From contig JAFMSC010000040.1 in NCBI GenBank assembly GCA_017353825.1, positions 1 to 16,686 on the forward strand: a DNA stretch of 16,686 nucleotides, written 5' to 3'. Of the stretch, positions 15,035 through 16,686 are shown piece by piece (within the stretch, counting starts at the first letter, position 1; each line of letters begins with the position of its first letter). Both the position numbers and the translations under genes were made by a program. Source of the DNA: Hyphomicrobiaceae bacterium. GTDB taxonomy: Bacteria > Pseudomonadota > Alphaproteobacteria > Rhizobiales > Hyphomicrobiaceae. Below the pieces are notes generated by a model. It was not told where the DNA came from, did not search any database, and saw only the letters and a list, made by a program, of their open reading frames with translations.

Positions 15035-15038
15035 GGGC
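15020..15038. promoter_or_regulatory. Palindrome/hairpin in the guaA upstream region
   Basis: GCCCGAT (15020-15026) and ATCGGGC (15032-15038) form a perfect 7-bp inverted repeat around GCTGT. Two further outer pairs are possible (15018-15040 and a G-T at 15019-15039). It overlaps the weak -10 element, so it may be an operator rather than an RNA hairpin. No T-tract follows, so a terminator is unlikely. Confidence 0.45.
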
Positions 15039-15082
15039 TGCCTGTGCAACCGATTCGGCGCACCGCAGCGCCGGGAGCCGGC

Positions 15083-16630
15083 ATGACCGACACCGTCCTC
15101 ATCATCGACTTCGGCAGCCAGGTCACCCAGCTGATCGCGCGCCGGGTGCGCGAGCAGGGGGTCTACTCCGAGATCGTTCCCTTCAATCGGGCGCAGGACG
15201 CCCTTGAGCGGCTGCAGCCCAAGGCGGTGATCCTCTCGGGCGGTCCGGCCAGCGTCACTGAGTTCGGCACCCCCAGGGCCCCAGACTGGGTATTCCAGGC
15301 CGGGCTGCCGGTGCTCGGCATCTGCTACGGCGAACAAACCATGGTGGCGCAGCTGGGCGGCGGCGTTGAGGGCGGCCATCACCGCGAGTTCGGCCGCGCT
15401 GAGGTCGAGGTGATCGCCGACAATGCCCTGTTCGAGGGCGTCTGGGCCAAGGGCGACACCGACACAGTCTGGATGAGCCACGGCGACCGCGTCACGCAGC
15501 TTCCCGCCGGCTTCAAGGTGGTGGCGATCTCCAAGGGCGCCCCGTTCGCGGCCATTGCCGATGAGAAGCGTCGTCTGTATGCGGTGCAGTTCCACCCCGA
15601 GGTTGCACACACGCCGCGCGGGGCCGCGCTCATCGGCAACTTCGTGCGCCGCATCGCTGGGCTGCCTGGCGACTGGAGCATGGCGCATTTCAGGTCAAGG
15701 GAGATCGCCAAGACCCGAGCCCAGGTGGGTCGTGGCCGCGTCATCTGCGGGCTGTCCGGCGGCGTCGACAGCGCCGTGGCCGCGGTACTGATCCATGAGG
15801 CCGTCGGCGACCAGCTAACCTGCATCTTCGTGGACCACGGCCTGTTGCGCCAGGACGAAGCCCGTGAGGTCGTCTCGCTATTCCGCGGGCACTACAACAT
15901 CCCCCTCATCCACGTGGACGCCACCCAGCGCTTCCTCAAGGCTCTGGAAGGCAAGGCCGACCCTGAGGCCAAGCGCAAGACCGTCGGCGCGCTGTTCATC
16001 AACGTGTTCGAGGAAGAGGCCGCCAAGCTCGGCGGCGCCGAATTTCTGGCCCAGGGCACGCTCTACCCGGATGTAATCGAGAGCGCGTCCTTCACGGGCG
16101 GCCCGTCGGTGACGATCAAGTCGCACCACAACGTCGGTGGCCTGCCCGAGCGCATGAACATGAAGCTGGTGGAGCCCCTGCGCGAGCTGTTCAAGGACGA
16201 GGTGCGCGCGCTCGGTCGCGAGCTGGGCCTACCTGAGCATTTCATCTGGCGCCATCCTTTCCCCGGCCCCGGCCTCGCGATCCGCGTGCTGGGCGAAGTC
16301 AACGCGGAGGACCTGGAGGTTCTGCGCAAGGCCGACGCCATCTTCCTGGAGGAGATCCGCAAAGCCGGCCTTTACGACGAGATCTGGCAGGCGTTCGCCG
16401 TCCTCCTGCCCGTGCGCACGGTGGGCGTCATGGGCGATGCCCGCACCTACGACAAGGTGTGCGCACTGCGCGCCGTCACCTCGACGGACGGCATGACCGC
16501 GGACTTCTTCGAGTTCCCCCACGCGGTCCTGGGCCGCTCCGCGACGCGCATCATCAACGAGGTCGCTGGAATCAACCGCGTTGTGTACGACGTGACCTCG
16601 AAGCCACCAGGGACGATCGAGTGGGAGTAA
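15083..16630 (+). CDS. guaA: GMP synthase (glutamine-hydrolysing)
   Basis: A 515-residue, full-length GMP synthase converting XMP, ATP and glutamine to GMP in the last step of guanine nucleotide synthesis. The class I glutaminase domain (about 4-190) has LGICYGEQ with nucleophile C81, and the H171/E173 pair in QFHPEVAH. The ATP-pyrophosphatase domain has the P-loop SGGVDS (225-230) and FVDHGLLRQDEA. The dimerisation domain contains RHPFPGPGLAIRVLG and ends in the conserved KPPGTIEWE. The ATG at 15083 follows GGGAG (15073-15077); an in-frame start at 15044 would add 13 residues without family match. It stands apart from the catabolic genes, with its own likely promoter. All catalytic motifs are intact. 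Confidence 0.97.
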   Translation: MTDTVLIIDFGSQVTQLIARRVREQGVYSEIVPFNRAQDALERLQPKAVILSGGPASVTEFGTPRAPDWVFQAGLPVLGICYGEQTMVAQLGGGVEGGHHREFGRAEVEVIADNALFEGVWAKGDTDTVWMSHGDRVTQLPAGFKVVAISKGAPFAAIADEKRRLYAVQFHPEVAHTPRGAALIGNFVRRIAGLPGDWSMAHFRSREIAKTRAQVGRGRVICGLSGGVDSAVAAVLIHEAVGDQLTCIFVDHGLLRQDEAREVVSLFRGHYNIPLIHVDATQRFLKALEGKADPEAKRKTVGALFINVFEEEAAKLGGAEFLAQGTLYPDVIESASFTGGPSVTIKSHHNVGGLPERMNMKLVEPLRELFKDEVRALGRELGLPEHFIWRHPFPGPGLAIRVLGEVNAEDLEVLRKADAIFLEEIRKAGLYDEIWQAFAVLLPVRTVGVMGDARTYDKVCALRAVTSTDGMTADFFEFPHAVLGRSATRIINEVAGINRVVYDVTSKPPGTIEWE

Positions 16631-16686
16631 GGGGGTAGGATACCTTGGCGGCCTTCGGAGGGGGAAAGGATAGCAATAAATTAGAG

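Overview
This is a GC-rich (roughly 65-70% by eye) bacterial chromosomal segment, densely packed, with strong G/C preference at third codon positions. The GMP synthase carrying the GICYGEQ form of its glutaminase motif, the thermonuclease with a CPIKG...GERWFCSEAEA tail, the IclR regulator and the tripartite tricarboxylate transporter (TTT) set together suggest an alphaproteobacterium, most likely Hyphomicrobiales or a close relative. This is inference from family resemblance, not a placement. I see no IS element, phage gene, CRISPR array, tRNA or rRNA.

Left region (1-6335): a membrane-anchored thermonuclease-fold protein (+) converges on a large fused membrane/spermidine-synthase-like protein (-), with two hairpins between their ends. 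A YdjM/DUF457-type membrane metal-dependent hydrolase (-) follows, divergent from a cation diffusion facilitator (+). The divergent intergenic region carries two overlapping perfect 14-bp palindromes.

Central and right region (about 6336-14928): eight same-strand genes that look like a catabolic locus. They encode an IclR regulator, a zinc alcohol dehydrogenase translationally coupled to it (ATGA overlap), the complete TTT transporter (TctC-like binding protein, TctB-like, TctA-like), a Gfo/Idh/MocA oxidoreductase, an alpha/beta hydrolase and a PuuE-like polysaccharide-deacetylase-fold hydrolase. The simplest reading is uptake of an organic acid or related small molecule, then oxidation by two dehydrogenases and opening of a lactone, ester or amide bond by two hydrolases, under IclR control. 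The substrate cannot be read from the sequence. The locus may be several transcription units: there is a 219-bp gap before tctC and a 213-bp gap with a tandem repeat before the Gfo/Idh/MocA gene.

Right edge (15083-16630): guaA, a housekeeping GMP synthase with its own plausible promoter and a 5' palindrome. It marks the return to core genome.

No wholly new system is evident. The most interesting material is the uncharacterised TTT/IclR catabolic locus, whose binding protein and deacetylase-fold enzyme both depart from family norms at substrate-contact or catalytic motifs, plus several short repeats and palindromes placed where regulation would be expected.
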